A stretch of 64,000 nt of DNA. Origin: Linum tenue (Eukaryota; Streptophyta; Magnoliopsida; Malpighiales; Linaceae). The notes beneath the pieces are model-generated. The model ran no database searches and was not told where the DNA came from. It saw only the letters and a list, made by a program, of their open reading frames with translations. Position 1 is the first letter of the stretch, and each line of letters begins with the position of its first letter. The stretch is taken from NCBI GenBank assembly GCA_946122785.1, contig CAMGYJ010000009.1, positions 12,926,937-12,990,936 on the forward strand. Reading direction: 5' to 3'. A program made the translations under genes and the position numbers. This document shows, one piece after another, positions 31,491-41,580 of this stretch.

Positions 31491-31957
31491 CGAATCGTTC
31501 AGAAAGTAGAAGAAGATTGGTGGGTAACGGGGAGGAGTAGTAGACGAATGTGGAAGACGATTTGTGGGGAAGAGGAAATTTGGGGAAGAACCCTAATTTC
31601 GATTCCGGCCAAAAGTTGGGGAAGAAGGATCGCGGCTCGTGCGAATCAGGTGGGAATATAAGGGAATATTTTTTTAGATAGAATTTTTATTTTTTTAAAT
31701 AATAAATAATTTAAATATCTGAAGTGTCATTATTTGCTTAGTTGTCGCTGACGTGTCCGCTTTATTGGCTCCTCGTCAGCCGACCGTCAAGTAAGTTGAC
31801 GGTGTGATTAACACCGTTATAGTTTCTAACGGAAATGGCTATATCTGGCACGCAACATCTTTCAAAAGTGGCTATCAGTGGTATTTCGCCAAATGTGGCT
31901 ATAAGTTGCACAAAGGTGAAAGTTTTGACAATGCAAGTGTATTTTGCCAATATTTTT

Positions 31958-32304
31958 TAACAAACTCAGTAACTAAACGTGTAAATTCAGCCCAACATGA
32001 ATGATGATTTAGTAATACCCTTAGTTACACAACATGAGAAATGCAAATCAATCAAACAAAAGGGGGAAAAAATCATATTTAAGCGCCTATGGCATCATTT
32101 CTTGAGATTTTTTCCCCTCTCGTTTCTTCAAAATCCAGAGAGGAAAAAAAAATGATGTAGGTGATAAATTAAAACCCTTCTCATCAATCACAATAAAAAG
32201 AAGAATAAAAAAAAAAGAAGAATAAAAGAAAAGAAAAGAAAGGAAAATTGTTTGATATTCCCCAGCTGCTGCTGCACAATTGGAGGAGCCTGGGAGAGGG
32301 AGAG
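31958..32304 (+). promoter_or_regulatory. Upstream region of the nine-exon membrane-protein gene
   Basis: Contains an A/G-rich tract at 32195-32250 that probably lies in the 5' leader. No clear TATA box. The Pack-MULE candidate ends less than 360 bases upstream of the ATG, so it may form part of the promoter. Confidence 0.4.
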
Positions 32305-35300
32305 ATGATAATTGGTAGATGGTTCTTTGCTGTCCAATCTGCAGCTCTTCTCTTCCTCCTCGTCGTTTCTTCCTCCTTCTTCACAACTTCCGACGCCAGC
32401 AACATAGACCAGCAGATTCAAGGTACGTACGTACGCACGAAATAATTAGGGGGGTTTCTTTTTTATTTATGAATTTCTGGGTTGATGTTTTTTTTTTTTT
32501 TTATGTTGGTAATTATTATGGTTGATGCATGGATATTGATGGGAAGGCAGAATGGACGAGCAAGTACAAGGATTTGTTGGCAGGAATGAAACAAGACTAC
32601 AGCGGGAGCAAGCTTGCGATCACCAACATGACGCTGGCCGCAGAAAGGACGAGGAGGCGGGACCCACTTGACGGATGCCATTACTATACAGGAGGCTGGA
32701 ATTACGAGGACAAGCATTACTGGGCCGTGAGTATAATTCATTAATCCCTTTTTATTCATGTTTACATATCTCTACCTTAATTTCTGGGAGTCGGAAAATA
32801 TCAATCAAAATGGCGTCCTTTTTTCCCCTGTACAGATTCTGTCTCTTTTGATGAGTAATTGAGATGGGTGTTGCATGCATGCATGCATTGTCTCCCCTTT
32901 TTTTCTTAGCTCCTTAATTCGTTGAGTTGCTGCCTGTATTGGATGACCTACAGCTATTTTGGGGAATGTAATGATGATATCTTTATTTAACTTTTAAGCT
33001 TCATCATGATATAATAATTTGATGTAAAGTCGCGTAATCAGGAATTTAAATCAAGAGAAGTAAAAAAAATATATTTAGCATATATGTAGGGGATTATTTA
33101 GCGGTAAAATTAGTGGTGAAGTCAAAAATTTAAATGAAAAACTTAAAAATTTATATTAAGAGAATTTTTAAACTGACGAGGGGCTAAAGCCTTACAAATT
33201 ACAAATTCATTACAAAACGATGCTTATAGTTTTACTTGGTTTTGAGAATTAAGTGATGCTTCACCCTTCCCTGTCATCAATGTGGCTCCAACACTAAGCA
33301 AAACCATGATTTATGGGAAGCAGGATAGAAACAAACATTATATACCAACCTTGTGATCACCATGTGATTTGTGTCTTGAGGGAGGGCAACTAGTACTAGT
33401 TCACCACCTTGCAATGACATGCATCCAATGTTGTTCAACTTATTACAATTCGTGCAAATATTGTAACTTTATATATATAAAAAAATAAATATAAGCAAGT
33501 TATAGCTCCTTCTGAACGACTCATATATGATTTTGCATTTTAATTGATTAATCTTTTTGTACATGAGTAATTGTTTGCCTTCCTTCTAAACTTTTGGGTA
33601 ACAACTACAAGACAAGAAAGCATAGTGTATGAGGTCATAACGGTAAACAAGACATAAAATTTCATTTCTAACAATTTAAGTTGTTGAGACTAAATGATTG
33701 TACTAGTTGATATCAACAAATTATTTATTAGCACCCTTTTATTAATGTGTTTCTTTTCTACCGAGAAACTAACCTAACCTCTCTCTGCTCCTTTCCTTTG
33801 GCCTAAAATGGGATTTTGCTGCAGTCAGTCGCCTTCGCCGCGCTGCCGCTAGTGATCATCGCCGGTGTCTGGTTCCTGTCCTTATGGGTGTTCCTCTGCT
33901 GCGCCTTCCTCCGGTGTTGCTGCGCCGTCTGTTGCGGCCGCAAGAAGCGCCGCGGCAACCCTCGCTCACTCTACAACGCTTCCCTCGCCATTCTCCTCAT
34001 CTCCACCATCGTAGCCATGTACGTAAAACTTTACTTTTCCTTCTCCCATGCATACTTTCACTTTGATATATCATTACGTACTTACGTGTTGGTTTTGATT
34101 TCCATGCAGATCGGGGAGCGTGGTGATCTACGTGAACCAGCACAAGTTCTACGACGAGGTGTTCGACGCCATGGAGTACATCATGAACAAGGCGGTCACC
34201 ATTCTCGACAAGCTCAAGGTGGTGGTCAACGCCTTCGCCAACGCCGCCAGCATGGCCTCCAACCAGTTCTCGCTGCCGCCGGATGTGTTGGGCAGCATCA
34301 CCTACGTCAACGACCTCGTCACTTCCATGGCCACACTTCCCCAGCTTCAGTCCTCGGCCATGAACCTCGCCATACACAGTGTCCTTTTTCCTGCGTGCGT
34401 AATTCACGAACTCAAACCTCCCTCTCCGTGCCATGACTTATTTCCAACGTCGTAACTCCTCTTATCAGCATTTCAATTCTGTTACAGGAGGCTAGCACTT
34501 AACATAATTGTGGGGATAGTAATCGCCTTGGTAGTTCTTGGTCTTCGTAAGCATATTTTGTTCCTTTTCCCGAACTCCTAACATCATTTCAATTCTGTTA
34601 CATTAGTTAATTGTGTCCCCTTAATTCTCCCTCCTTGCAGTGTTCTCCATTCTTGGCATCCGATGTTTGGTGTACTTGTGAGTTTTTCCTAATTCCCTAA
34701 ACTATGTTACAGCGCCATTGATTCGATTCTTAACCGTTACTCGTAGGGTTGGGGAACGATTCGATTCATACTCAACATGATTGTATTGAATCAAATCAGA
34801 CCAAATGTGATTAGATTGAATTTTTAGTCGTTGTTTGTCAAAATTATATTAAAAACAATCGACGTCGTCAATATGCATCGATAAGATCGAACTGGATCAA
34901 AATGCACTTTGAACTCAATTCTAGTAACTTTAGTGCTAACTGTATGTTCTTAAGCACGGGTGCAGGCTTGCAGTTCTAGGTTGGGCCATCATCGTACTGC
35001 TACTCATCCTCAGTGCTTTGTTTCTCGTCTTCCGCATGTAAGTACGTAGTGGAATGATCGTTTTTATCATTAGACACGCATGCATGTTTTTAATTTGGTA
35101 TGAAACGTCGGTCGTCAAATGATTAATAATAGGATGTTTGATTGTAAGTGCGGTGGCAGACGCGTGCGTGGCGATGGAAGAGTGGGTGAGAAACCCGACC
35201 ACCAACTCCACCATGAACCAGGTGCTGCCATGCTTGAACAGCACCATCGCCGATGAAGCCCTGTCGGTGAGCAAAGCCACCGTCTACTTCATCGTCAACT

Positions 35301-36407
35301 CCACCAACCAGTTCGACAACGGGGTTGCCAACAAACGGTCCAACCTTGGCCTCTCCTACAATCAATCGGGCCCCTTGCTCCCGCCTCTCTGCAATCCCAT
35401 CAATGCCGACATGACCTACAGGTCTTGCCTCCCTGGTGAAGTCGACATCGCCAATGTCTCCGAGGTTCGATCACTCTCTTCACTTTTGATTCAATAGCGC
35501 AGTTCTATTTTCTCATAAATGGTTATAACGGATTAGATAATCGACAATGTAAAAAAGTAAAGAACACAGATTTACTAACACAATGTGTGTTAGCTGTTAG
35601 TCCACGAACAGAAGAGACTTAGTTTCACAATAGTTATTGAGATTCAGATTACAACAAAATACCAATCGCTCTCAACTTGACTTGTTGTGAGAGGTCCATG
35701 TATGGTACTTAACCATCTACTTATACGCCCTCTCAAACAAAAGCCGACTCATGGGCTTGAAGTTTGCACAGGCTTGTCATAACACGTGTTTTAAAAGATG
35801 ACGACTGATATTGAGGGTCGTGAGGACTTGGGCACGTGACAGCAAAGTACAAACGAGCTCTAATACCATATTAAAAAACAAGTTGGTTACAATAACTCGA
35901 GTTGTTGGAAAATATTATTCACTATGATACCATGTCACTAACCAATTCATTCCAATAACTCGCGAATTACTGGAAGGGATGATACTTAACCACTTCCTCG
36001 CAAACTTAACCGACATTTTTTTTTCCCCTCGTATGCAGGAATTCGACAAGTACAAGTGCCAGGCGTCGGGATCGGGAATTTGCGCGAGCCCGGGGAGGTT
36101 GACCCCGTACATGTACGACCAATTGATAGCGGTGGTCAACGTGAGCTACTCCTTGTACACAGCAGGCCCGTTCTTGGCGGAAGTAGGGCAGTGTTCCTTT
36201 GTGTTGAAGACGCTGACCGAGATCACGGACTCGTATTGCCCTGGGCTCAGAAGGTACAGCTACAGAACGTTTGTTGGGCTGGTGATGATCTCTGTTTCAG
36301 CTATGGTGTGCTTGGTCTGCTGGCTGTGTCATGTGAGGGCGAAGCAACAGCTGTGGGAAGCTAAGAGGTACAAATCCTTGTCGACGGGGCCTTTGAAACC
36401 CTGGTAA
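32305..36407 (+). CDS. Nine-exon plant transmembrane protein (At2g12400-like family)
   Basis: Exons 32305-32422, 32551-32726, 33825-34018, 34110-34394, 34488-34546, 34641-34677, 34966-35037, 35149-35464 and 36039-36407, all GT-AG with matching phases, sum to 1626 bases (541 residues). An N-terminal signal segment (FFAVQSAALLFLLVVSSSFF) is followed by the conserved ERTRRRDPLDGCHYYTGGWN. Membrane segments come in exon 3 (two, around a Cys-rich loop CCAFLRCCCAVCCGRKKRR), in exons 5-7 and in exon 9 (FVGLVMISVSAMVCLVCWLC). The loop in exon 4 (KAVTILDKLKVVVNAF) and the Cys-containing loop in exons 8-9 are probably extracytoplasmic. This is a plant-specific family of uncharacterised membrane proteins; function unknown. 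The start of exon 8 (acceptor GTAAG at 35148) is the least certain junction. Intron 8 holds a TRIM-like element. Confidence 0.88.
35660..35965 (-). mobile_element. TRIM-like element in intron 8
   Basis: On the minus strand: CCAACAACTCGAGTTATTG, a TGGTATTAGAGCTC primer-site-like word, GTGCAAACTTCAAGCCCATG, GGCTTTTGTTTGAGAGGGCG. The same order occurs at 37000-37322 and 56200-56465. Borders are approximate. It seems not to disturb splicing, since exons 8 and 9 have intact borders. Confidence 0.55.
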
Positions 36408-36960
36408 AAAACAAAAGAAAAAAACACAAAGAGATTGGCTAGTGGTAAACGTTCAGTACTATATACTTTGAGTTAAAAGGTCCATTTGTGTGTGTTTGTG
36501 TAAAAAATGTCGATGGAAAACTACTTGTGAGAAGAGATTTGGATAAAAAAGAAAACCAAGGGTGTCCTTTTTCTGACCAGGAAGATTACTACTTGTACAC
36601 TTTGCTGGGTTTTTTTGTTTTTGGTTTTGTTGAGATCAATTTGTGTGTGTTTGTGTAAGTTCTTTTAACTTTCTGTTTACATTTTTGGGAATCTGGCGAT
36701 GTCATGTAACTAGATTGATGTTGTTTAGCAAAACTGTGTTAACCTTGATCTATATATAGGCCTCTCCTATCAGTATCATCATATTGGCGTAACTTTAAAG
36801 TGTTGGGTTGTGGTTTCATAAATTATCTACTTAATTAATGGTTATTACTAAGGATTCAGGATTGGAAAACCAAACCGAAGTTTGTATCGAAAAAATTAGA
36901 AGTAGGATATTTTATAATGAAACGATGGTTGAACTATGGTTCTGACAAGAATTTTTTCTT
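36408..36960 (+). other. 3' UTR and flank of the membrane-protein gene
   Basis: No coding capacity. Direct repeats of TTTGTGTGTGTTTGTGTAA occur at about 36485 and 36639. The polyadenylation signal was not fixed. Confidence 0.35.
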
Positions 36961-36999
36961 ATCTAACTGTGCAAAAATTAAAATTAAAATTTCGATTTG

Positions 37000-37322
37000 A
37001 AATGAGTGAGAAATCGACTGGTTATTGGGATCAACTGGTTCTTGACATGGTATTATAGCCTTATGTGACATTTCGAGTTATTGGGATCAACTAGTTCTTG
37101 ACATGATATCAGAGTCTTATGTGACCGAAAGGTCTTGTGTTCGAATCTCGATGACCCTCATTTGTGAAGCACATGATATCGTACGTGTATTCAGATTTGT
37201 GCAAATGAAAGCTCTTATGAGTTGACTGGCTTTCGTTTGAGTGGGTGTGTTAGTGAATGATATAAGATATATTATTAAACCTCTTTTAACAACTCGAGTT
37301 ATTAGAATTAACCTTCTCTACA
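37000..37322 (+). mobile_element. TRIM-like element (miniature LTR retrotransposon)
   Basis: An LTR end CGAGTTATTGGGATCAACTA, GTTCTTGACA (to 37103) is followed by TGATATCAGAGTC, a mutated Met-tRNA primer site. A 140-bp interior contains GTGTTCGAATCTCGATGACC. A short purine tract GAGTGGGTG precedes TGTTAGTGAATG, the start of the 3' LTR (37248 to about 37322). The 5' LTR is truncated and partly duplicated (37020-37070). No coding capacity. Confidence 0.6.
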
Positions 37323-37542
37323 GATCCAAATTTAAGCGATCAAAATTTTTATCTCTTAGTAACGTCTATCTATCAACATGCTAACCGGAATACTTGAGAC
37401 CAAATGAAATGGTAGATGAAGTGCATTCTGGATTTTGCCAAACAAAATACGTACAGTCTAACATTTTTAAATTAATAATCAATAAATTAATAAACTAGTA
37501 TAAACTAATAATTTCTTCGGTCGAGGGGCTGCTTCCGATGAG

Positions 37543-38246
37543 TAGGGCTGGGCATGCGGGCGGATCATCCGCGGGTTTGGGCCGACCCACCCGCATTTGA
37601 CCCGAATTTCGTTAAGTGGGTGGGTCTGTGGGTGGGTGACGGGTTGTGCTGGGAGCCATCCGCCGGGTGGTGGGTGGGTTGTGGGTGAGTGTGCGGGTGA
37701 CCCGCTCAACCCAACAGTAAAAAGATCAAAGTGATTGGCGCTAGAGAGAGAAAAGTGGAGACGTTAGATATAAACTCGGACTGCTCCTGGAGTTTGAACC
37801 TCAAAGCCAACCTTCCAAATAGAGATCCCCTCTTCTTCCCTTTACTTTTTCCTCTAATTCTTGTGCCTAGATCACCGCTCTTTCTTTTGTGGAATTATTT
37901 TCCTTAGTTACTTGCACCTAATAATCGTCTCAATCTGTAGAAAACTCTTTCATAATAGAATTTCTATCCAATTTAAGAACTAATTCGACATTTTTCGCCC
38001 TATTTCAATTTATTGTTTCCCTCGATGATTCTCTTCACCTATTATCATGTCAAGTTGACTCCTTTATATTATATACATTGTGATGTGGGTGAACCCACAA
38101 ACCCACCCGCATCATCCACCATCCGCCCGACCCAACCCGAGACTAAATGTGGGCGGGTGGTGGGTTAAATATTATCAATCCGTTTAAGCGCGGGTGGGTA
38201 CATTTTATGGTCAAAATCCACCCGACCCACCCAATGCCCACCCCTA
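37543..38246. mobile_element. Non-autonomous hAT element with perfect 8-bp duplication
   Basis: Left end TAGGGCTGGGCATGCGGGCG, right end CCAATGCCCACCCCTA. The flanking octamer CCGATGAG is identical on both sides (37535-37542 and 38247-38254). Subterminal DNA is full of GGGTGGGT/ACCCACCC words. Length 704 bp without coding capacity. The perfect duplication suggests this is younger than the other hAT copies here. Confidence 0.93.
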
Positions 38247-38439
38247 CCGATGAGGGTTTGTTCAATTTAATTATAATTATAATTACAATTGTTTTACTTT
38301 ATTTATTTTTAATTTATTGTGATAATGAGGTGACAATTGTAAAAAGTTTAAATTTTATTTTTTTATTATTTGATAATTGTCAAGTCACTTATTTAATGGT
38401 CAACTCTCAAAGTTGACTGCCACATCAGCCAAAATTAAC

Positions 38440-38570
38440 GGAGACTAACGGAGAGTGACCAAACTTGAACTATTGAACTAATTTAAGTGACTGCGGATGG
38501 AATAAAGTAATTCTAGTGGCTAACGTGAACTTTACTAGTAATTCAAGTGACCAAACTTGCAATTTAGCCG
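38440..38570. repeat. Solitary terminal-repeat-like segment
   Basis: The complement reads CTAAATTGCAAGTTTGGTCA, CTTGAATTACTAGTAAAGTT, CACGTTAGCCACT. A related end TTAATTGCAAGATTGGTCAC, TCAAATTGCTATAAAATTTC, ACGTTTGCCACT lies at 57517-57568. Both look like single ends of a MULE-like or MITE family. No partner end is seen for either. Confidence 0.4.
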
Positions 38571-38718
38571 AAAGTAAAATAAGATAAAGATAAACCCACA
38601 CACAACCAAAGCAGCAAAAGTGTAAAACAAACGGGTTATAACAATAGTAGAGAAAAGAGGCACACATCTATACAAATGTATCCAGAAAACAGAGTGAAGT
38701 TATTGGATCATTTTGTAC

Positions 38719-39386
38719 CAGCGGCGGATCCAGGACATAGTAGAGCACTGGGCCGGATTTTATTAAAAAATTAGATACAGTAAAAGAAAAATAATCCTAA
38801 TTTATTTATGATGTCAATTGTATACGACGGTATTTTAATATAGCGAATTCATAAATAATGGAGTCTACATCTATAACAATAGTATACTCTCTTTCAAATA
38901 AAATAGTTAAGCAATCACCGAGAAATTCATCGCTCATCTTGTTGCGCAAATCAATTTTCACATGTTTCATTGTTGAAAAGGTTCTCTCCGTAGTAGTCGT
39001 TGAAATGAGCAATGTCAACACTAGAAAAATCAATTGACTAATTAATTTGTATTGTGTGACCAACCCTATTTTCACCAGCTGCTCTAATAATTTTAAAAAG
39101 GGAACAAACCTCGTATTTCTATTTGTCTTTTACGTTTTAGACTTTAAGAATTTTAGGTTTCATTTCTTTAGAAGAAAATCATTGAGCCAAAAAATTTTAG
39201 GTTGAATTTAGAGTTGCAGTTTGAATATGTTCATCTGAACAATTTTCCAAAATTAAACCCAATCTTGTTATAAAATAACACTAGGCTGAATATCCTAAAT
39301 CGAAAAATTTATAAGGGCTACTAGCTTCAGATCCAAAGGAGGGCTGGGCCATGGCCCCGGGTGGCCACCCCCTAGATCCGCCACTA
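38719..39386 (-). mobile_element. hAT element inserted in the left Gnk2 gene
   Basis: Left end CAGCGGCGGATCCAGG; the complement of the right end reads TAGTGGCGGATCTAGG. A perfect 8-bp duplication TTTTGTAC flanks it (38711-38718 and 39387-39394). The paralogue at 40.6 kb has the uninterrupted site CATTTTGTACCAGATGG. Inside, 38806-39090 on the minus strand encodes a hAT C-terminal dimerisation fragment (TTTERTFSTMKHVKIDLRNK, MSDEFLGDCLTILFER) of the zinc-finger-MYM/TTF type. The rest of the transposase is missing. Confidence 0.92.
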
Positions 39387-39795
39387 TTTTGTACCAGATG
39401 GAACAATCAGCCAATTCGAGCCTAGCATCAAGGGTATGCTCGCAGTTGGTGTTGAGTTTGTTCTTAGCAGTGACCAAACATGCCCAACAATCCAGTTTCC
39501 AGAGGTGCCTGTCACAGGTAGCACCTCCGATGACCGAGCCATTGTCGCGATTCGGGTAGCTATGAACGTAACTATAGTCGTTGTGATGGCTGCTCTGCAC
39601 ATTTTTCGTCTCGTCGACAAATATGTTGATGAGACGAGCCACATTAGCATTGTACTCTTGATCCTCTAACTTGCCGATGCAATCTGATCCCCTAATAATG
39701 CTTGTGTATGCAAGTCTTGCGTCAACGACAAGGAAGCTCGAAATGTTTAGGAGCAGGAAAGCTGCCACCACCATCAATTTTGATCCGAAATCCAT
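39295..39795 (-). CDS. Gnk2-domain secreted protein, C-terminus replaced by hAT sequence
   Basis: Start taken at ATG 39795 (MDFGSKLMVVAAFLLL); an upstream in-frame ATG at 39834 would add a Lys-rich stretch before the signal peptide and is unlikely. The signal peptide ends near VDA. The single Gnk2/DUF26 domain carries the C-x8-C-x2-C motif as CDRHLWKLDCWAC and six cysteines in all. Family members are apoplastic; ginkbilobin-type members bind mannose and inhibit fungi. After WYK the gene runs into the hAT element: the native end (three residues in the paralogue) is replaced by about 27 residues encoded by the terminal repeat (IVADLGGGHPGPWPSPP...). All domain cysteines are retained, so the protein might still fold. 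The native 3' UTR is now 670 bases away. Confidence 0.8.
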   Translation of the reverse strand: MDFGSKLMVVAAFLLLNISSFLVVDARLAYTSIIRGSDCIGKLEDQEYNANVARLINIFVDETKNVQSSHHNDYSYVHSYPNRDNGSVIGGATCDRHLWKLDCWACLVTAKNKLNTNCEHTLDARLELADCSIWYKIVADLGGGHPGPWPSPPLDLKLVALINFSI

Positions 39796-40595
39796 GTTTT
39801 CCTTCTTCTTCTTTTGCTTCACTCTCAGTTTCATTGTTTATGTATCATCTCGATCGAATGATTGTCAATAAAATTAAACGGATTAATAAAGTTAAACATA
39901 ACATAAATATAAATACTCAAATACAAACATTTCGGCCAACAGGCCGGGTTATAAGCTAGTGAATAAATATAACAAAATTCTGAATGATGAGGAATTTAGG
40001 TGAAAATCCTCATCCAAGCGACCCCTAGGATAGAAATAACACTTTTTTGTATAGTTCAAGTGTTCTAGTTGAACTTGCCTATATAGATCAACATTTCCTA
40101 GTGGTTAAATCTTTGTCCAGGATATAAGAATGAGAATTTGGTTATTTTAAAAGGATTTAACCGCATGTTATTAGTTTGATTACATTGTACCCACTTAATG
40201 CCTAACAACATATATTAGTTTGATGTGAACTGAGTTATCAACTAATTCCACTTATTTTCCATGTCCTCACAATTTGAAGCAACGATAGACAAGCTACATA
40301 TACTTCAAATCAAATAGACATTTATATTCATAATAATCAACATGATCATGTCATTGTAAGATTTCATTAATCATCAATTTGAAAATACATATGCATCATA
40401 GACAAGTATTTATAGTTTCCGCTCGTAACTGGTTCCACACATTCGTGAACCTTATTGAGTACGGAAAGTAAAATAAGATAAAGATAGACCCAAACACAAC
40501 CAAAGCAGCAAAAGGGTAAAAACAAACGGGTTATAACAATAGTAGAGAAAGGAGGCACACATCTATACAAATATATCCAGAAACACAGAGTGAAG

Positions 40596-41015
40596 TTATT
40601 GGATCATTTTGTACCAGATGGAACAATCAGCCAATTCGAGCCTAGCATCAAGGGTATGCTCGCAGTTGGTGTTGAGTTTGTTCTTAGCGGTGACCAAACA
40701 CGCCCAACAGTCCAGTTTCCAGAGGTGCCTGTCACAGGTAGCACCTCCGATGACCGAGCCGTTGTCGCGATTCGGGTAGCTGTGAACGTAACTGTAGTCG
40801 TTGTGATGGCTGCGCTGCACATTTTTCGTCTCGTCGACAAATATGTTGACGAGACGAGCCACGTTAGCGTTGTACTCCTGATCCTCCGACTTGCCGATGC
40901 AATCTGGTCCTCTGATAATGCTTGTGTCTGCAAGTCTCGCGTCAACGACAAGGAAGCTCGAAACGTTTAGGAGCAGGAAAGCTGCCACCACCATCAATTT
41001 TGATCCGGAATACAT
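40596..41015 (-). CDS. Gnk2-domain (DUF26) secreted cysteine-rich protein
   Basis: 139 residues from ATG 41015 (MYSGSKLMVVAAFLLL); an in-frame ATG at 41051 would add only Lys/Glu-rich codons before the signal peptide. Cleavage is likely after VVDA. The mature part of about 113 residues has six cysteines with C-x8-C-x2-C (CDRHLWKLDCWAC). This matches a single ginkbilobin-2-like domain without a kinase or second DUF26 repeat. Such proteins are exported to the apoplast and some are antifungal lectins. The usual C-x-[LI]-R-[YF] near the end is CSIWY here, so an Arg commonly seen is Trp, which may alter sugar binding. It is a near-identical tandem paralogue of the gene at 39.3-39.8 kb and keeps the native end. 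Confidence 0.88.
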   Translation of the reverse strand: MYSGSKLMVVAAFLLLNVSSFLVVDARLADTSIIRGPDCIGKSEDQEYNANVARLVNIFVDETKNVQRSHHNDYSYVHSYPNRDNGSVIGGATCDRHLWKLDCWACLVTAKNKLNTNCEHTLDARLELADCSIWYKMIQ

Positions 41016-41164
41016 GTTTTCCTTCTTCTTCTCCTTCTTCTTTTGCTTCACTCTCTGTTTCTTTCTGTTTCAGCTCTTTATGTACACTCTCCTCCCAAAT
41101 GACCCTGTTTGCTGCTTTTTGTATGTTGTGTTTAGGGTGAGGAATTAATGTGGCCTGCCCACTC

Positions 41165-41173
41165 CTTTTATAG
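41165..41173 (-). promoter_or_regulatory. TATA box of the right Gnk2 gene
   Basis: CTATAAAAG on the minus strand, about 150 bases upstream of the ATG at 41015. The spacing suits a leader of roughly 120 bases. This lies just beyond the duplicated block, so the left copy seems to lack the same box. Confidence 0.6.
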
Positions 41174-41580
41174 CACTTTGATCGCCGCCGGTGGACAAAT
41201 TAGCTTCCCAAATTTCATCGCCGAACTAAAACAGAACAAAGCATCAGGAGAATGCGATTGCGGGAGGTATCTTCCCTCTCTGTAGAGTCCCTCTTTGTTG
41301 GTGAATGCCTACGTTCATCATCATCGATACAGACAAAGTGATTCAGTAGCAGCGAGCGCCAAGATACTGTCTTCTGGGCGGCCCAAAGCCATTTCTGGTC
41401 AGGTAGTTTGTTCCCCCCAATGACCTCAACAATTTATCACAAACTGATCAAAAGAAAAGCGCCTCCGAAGAATTACAAAATAGAAACGAAAACAGGGGAG
41501 GAAAAAAAGATTAATAAGCAAACACAGTTTGAGCTCCGAATTGTTTGACTGGCTTTAAAACAAATCTGTCTTGCATTTGT
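41174..41580. other. Region between Gnk2 promoter and transporter 3' end
   Basis: Contains the Gnk2 upstream region and the probable 3' UTR of the ABCG gene that ends at 41581. No gene seen. Confidence 0.4.

Larger units (their letters stand above)
30499..31948. mobile_element. Mutator-like element with coding-like cargo (Pack-MULE candidate)
   Basis: Terminal inverted repeats of about 100 bp start GGCAAAATACACTTG on both sides and continue with CAAAACTTTCAC and TTTGGCGAAATACCACT. A perfect 9-bp duplication AATATTTTT flanks the element (30490-30498 and 31949-31957), the size diagnostic of Mutator-like elements. No transposase is present. The 1-kb interior is much more GC-rich than the flanks. 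It holds a 143-codon plus frame (30736-31167) and a minus frame (31490-31140), neither with a named domain. This fits a non-autonomous MULE that has picked up host gene pieces. Confidence 0.85.
38571..41060. repeat. Tandem duplication carrying the two Gnk2 genes
   Basis: 38571-38718 plus 39387-39840 (left copy, with the hAT element removed) matches 40460-41060 closely, including non-coding DNA downstream of the genes (AAAATAAGATAAAGATA, TATAACAATAGTAGAGAAA). Between the copies, 39841-40459 is unrelated AT-rich DNA without a gene. The match ends a few bases upstream of the leader on the right-hand side. Confidence 0.85.

Noticed and set aside
37104..37160. A tRNA gene suggested by TATCAGAG and GTTCGAATCTCG
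   Set aside because: No cloverleaf can be drawn; the words are a primer site and interior of a TRIM-like element.
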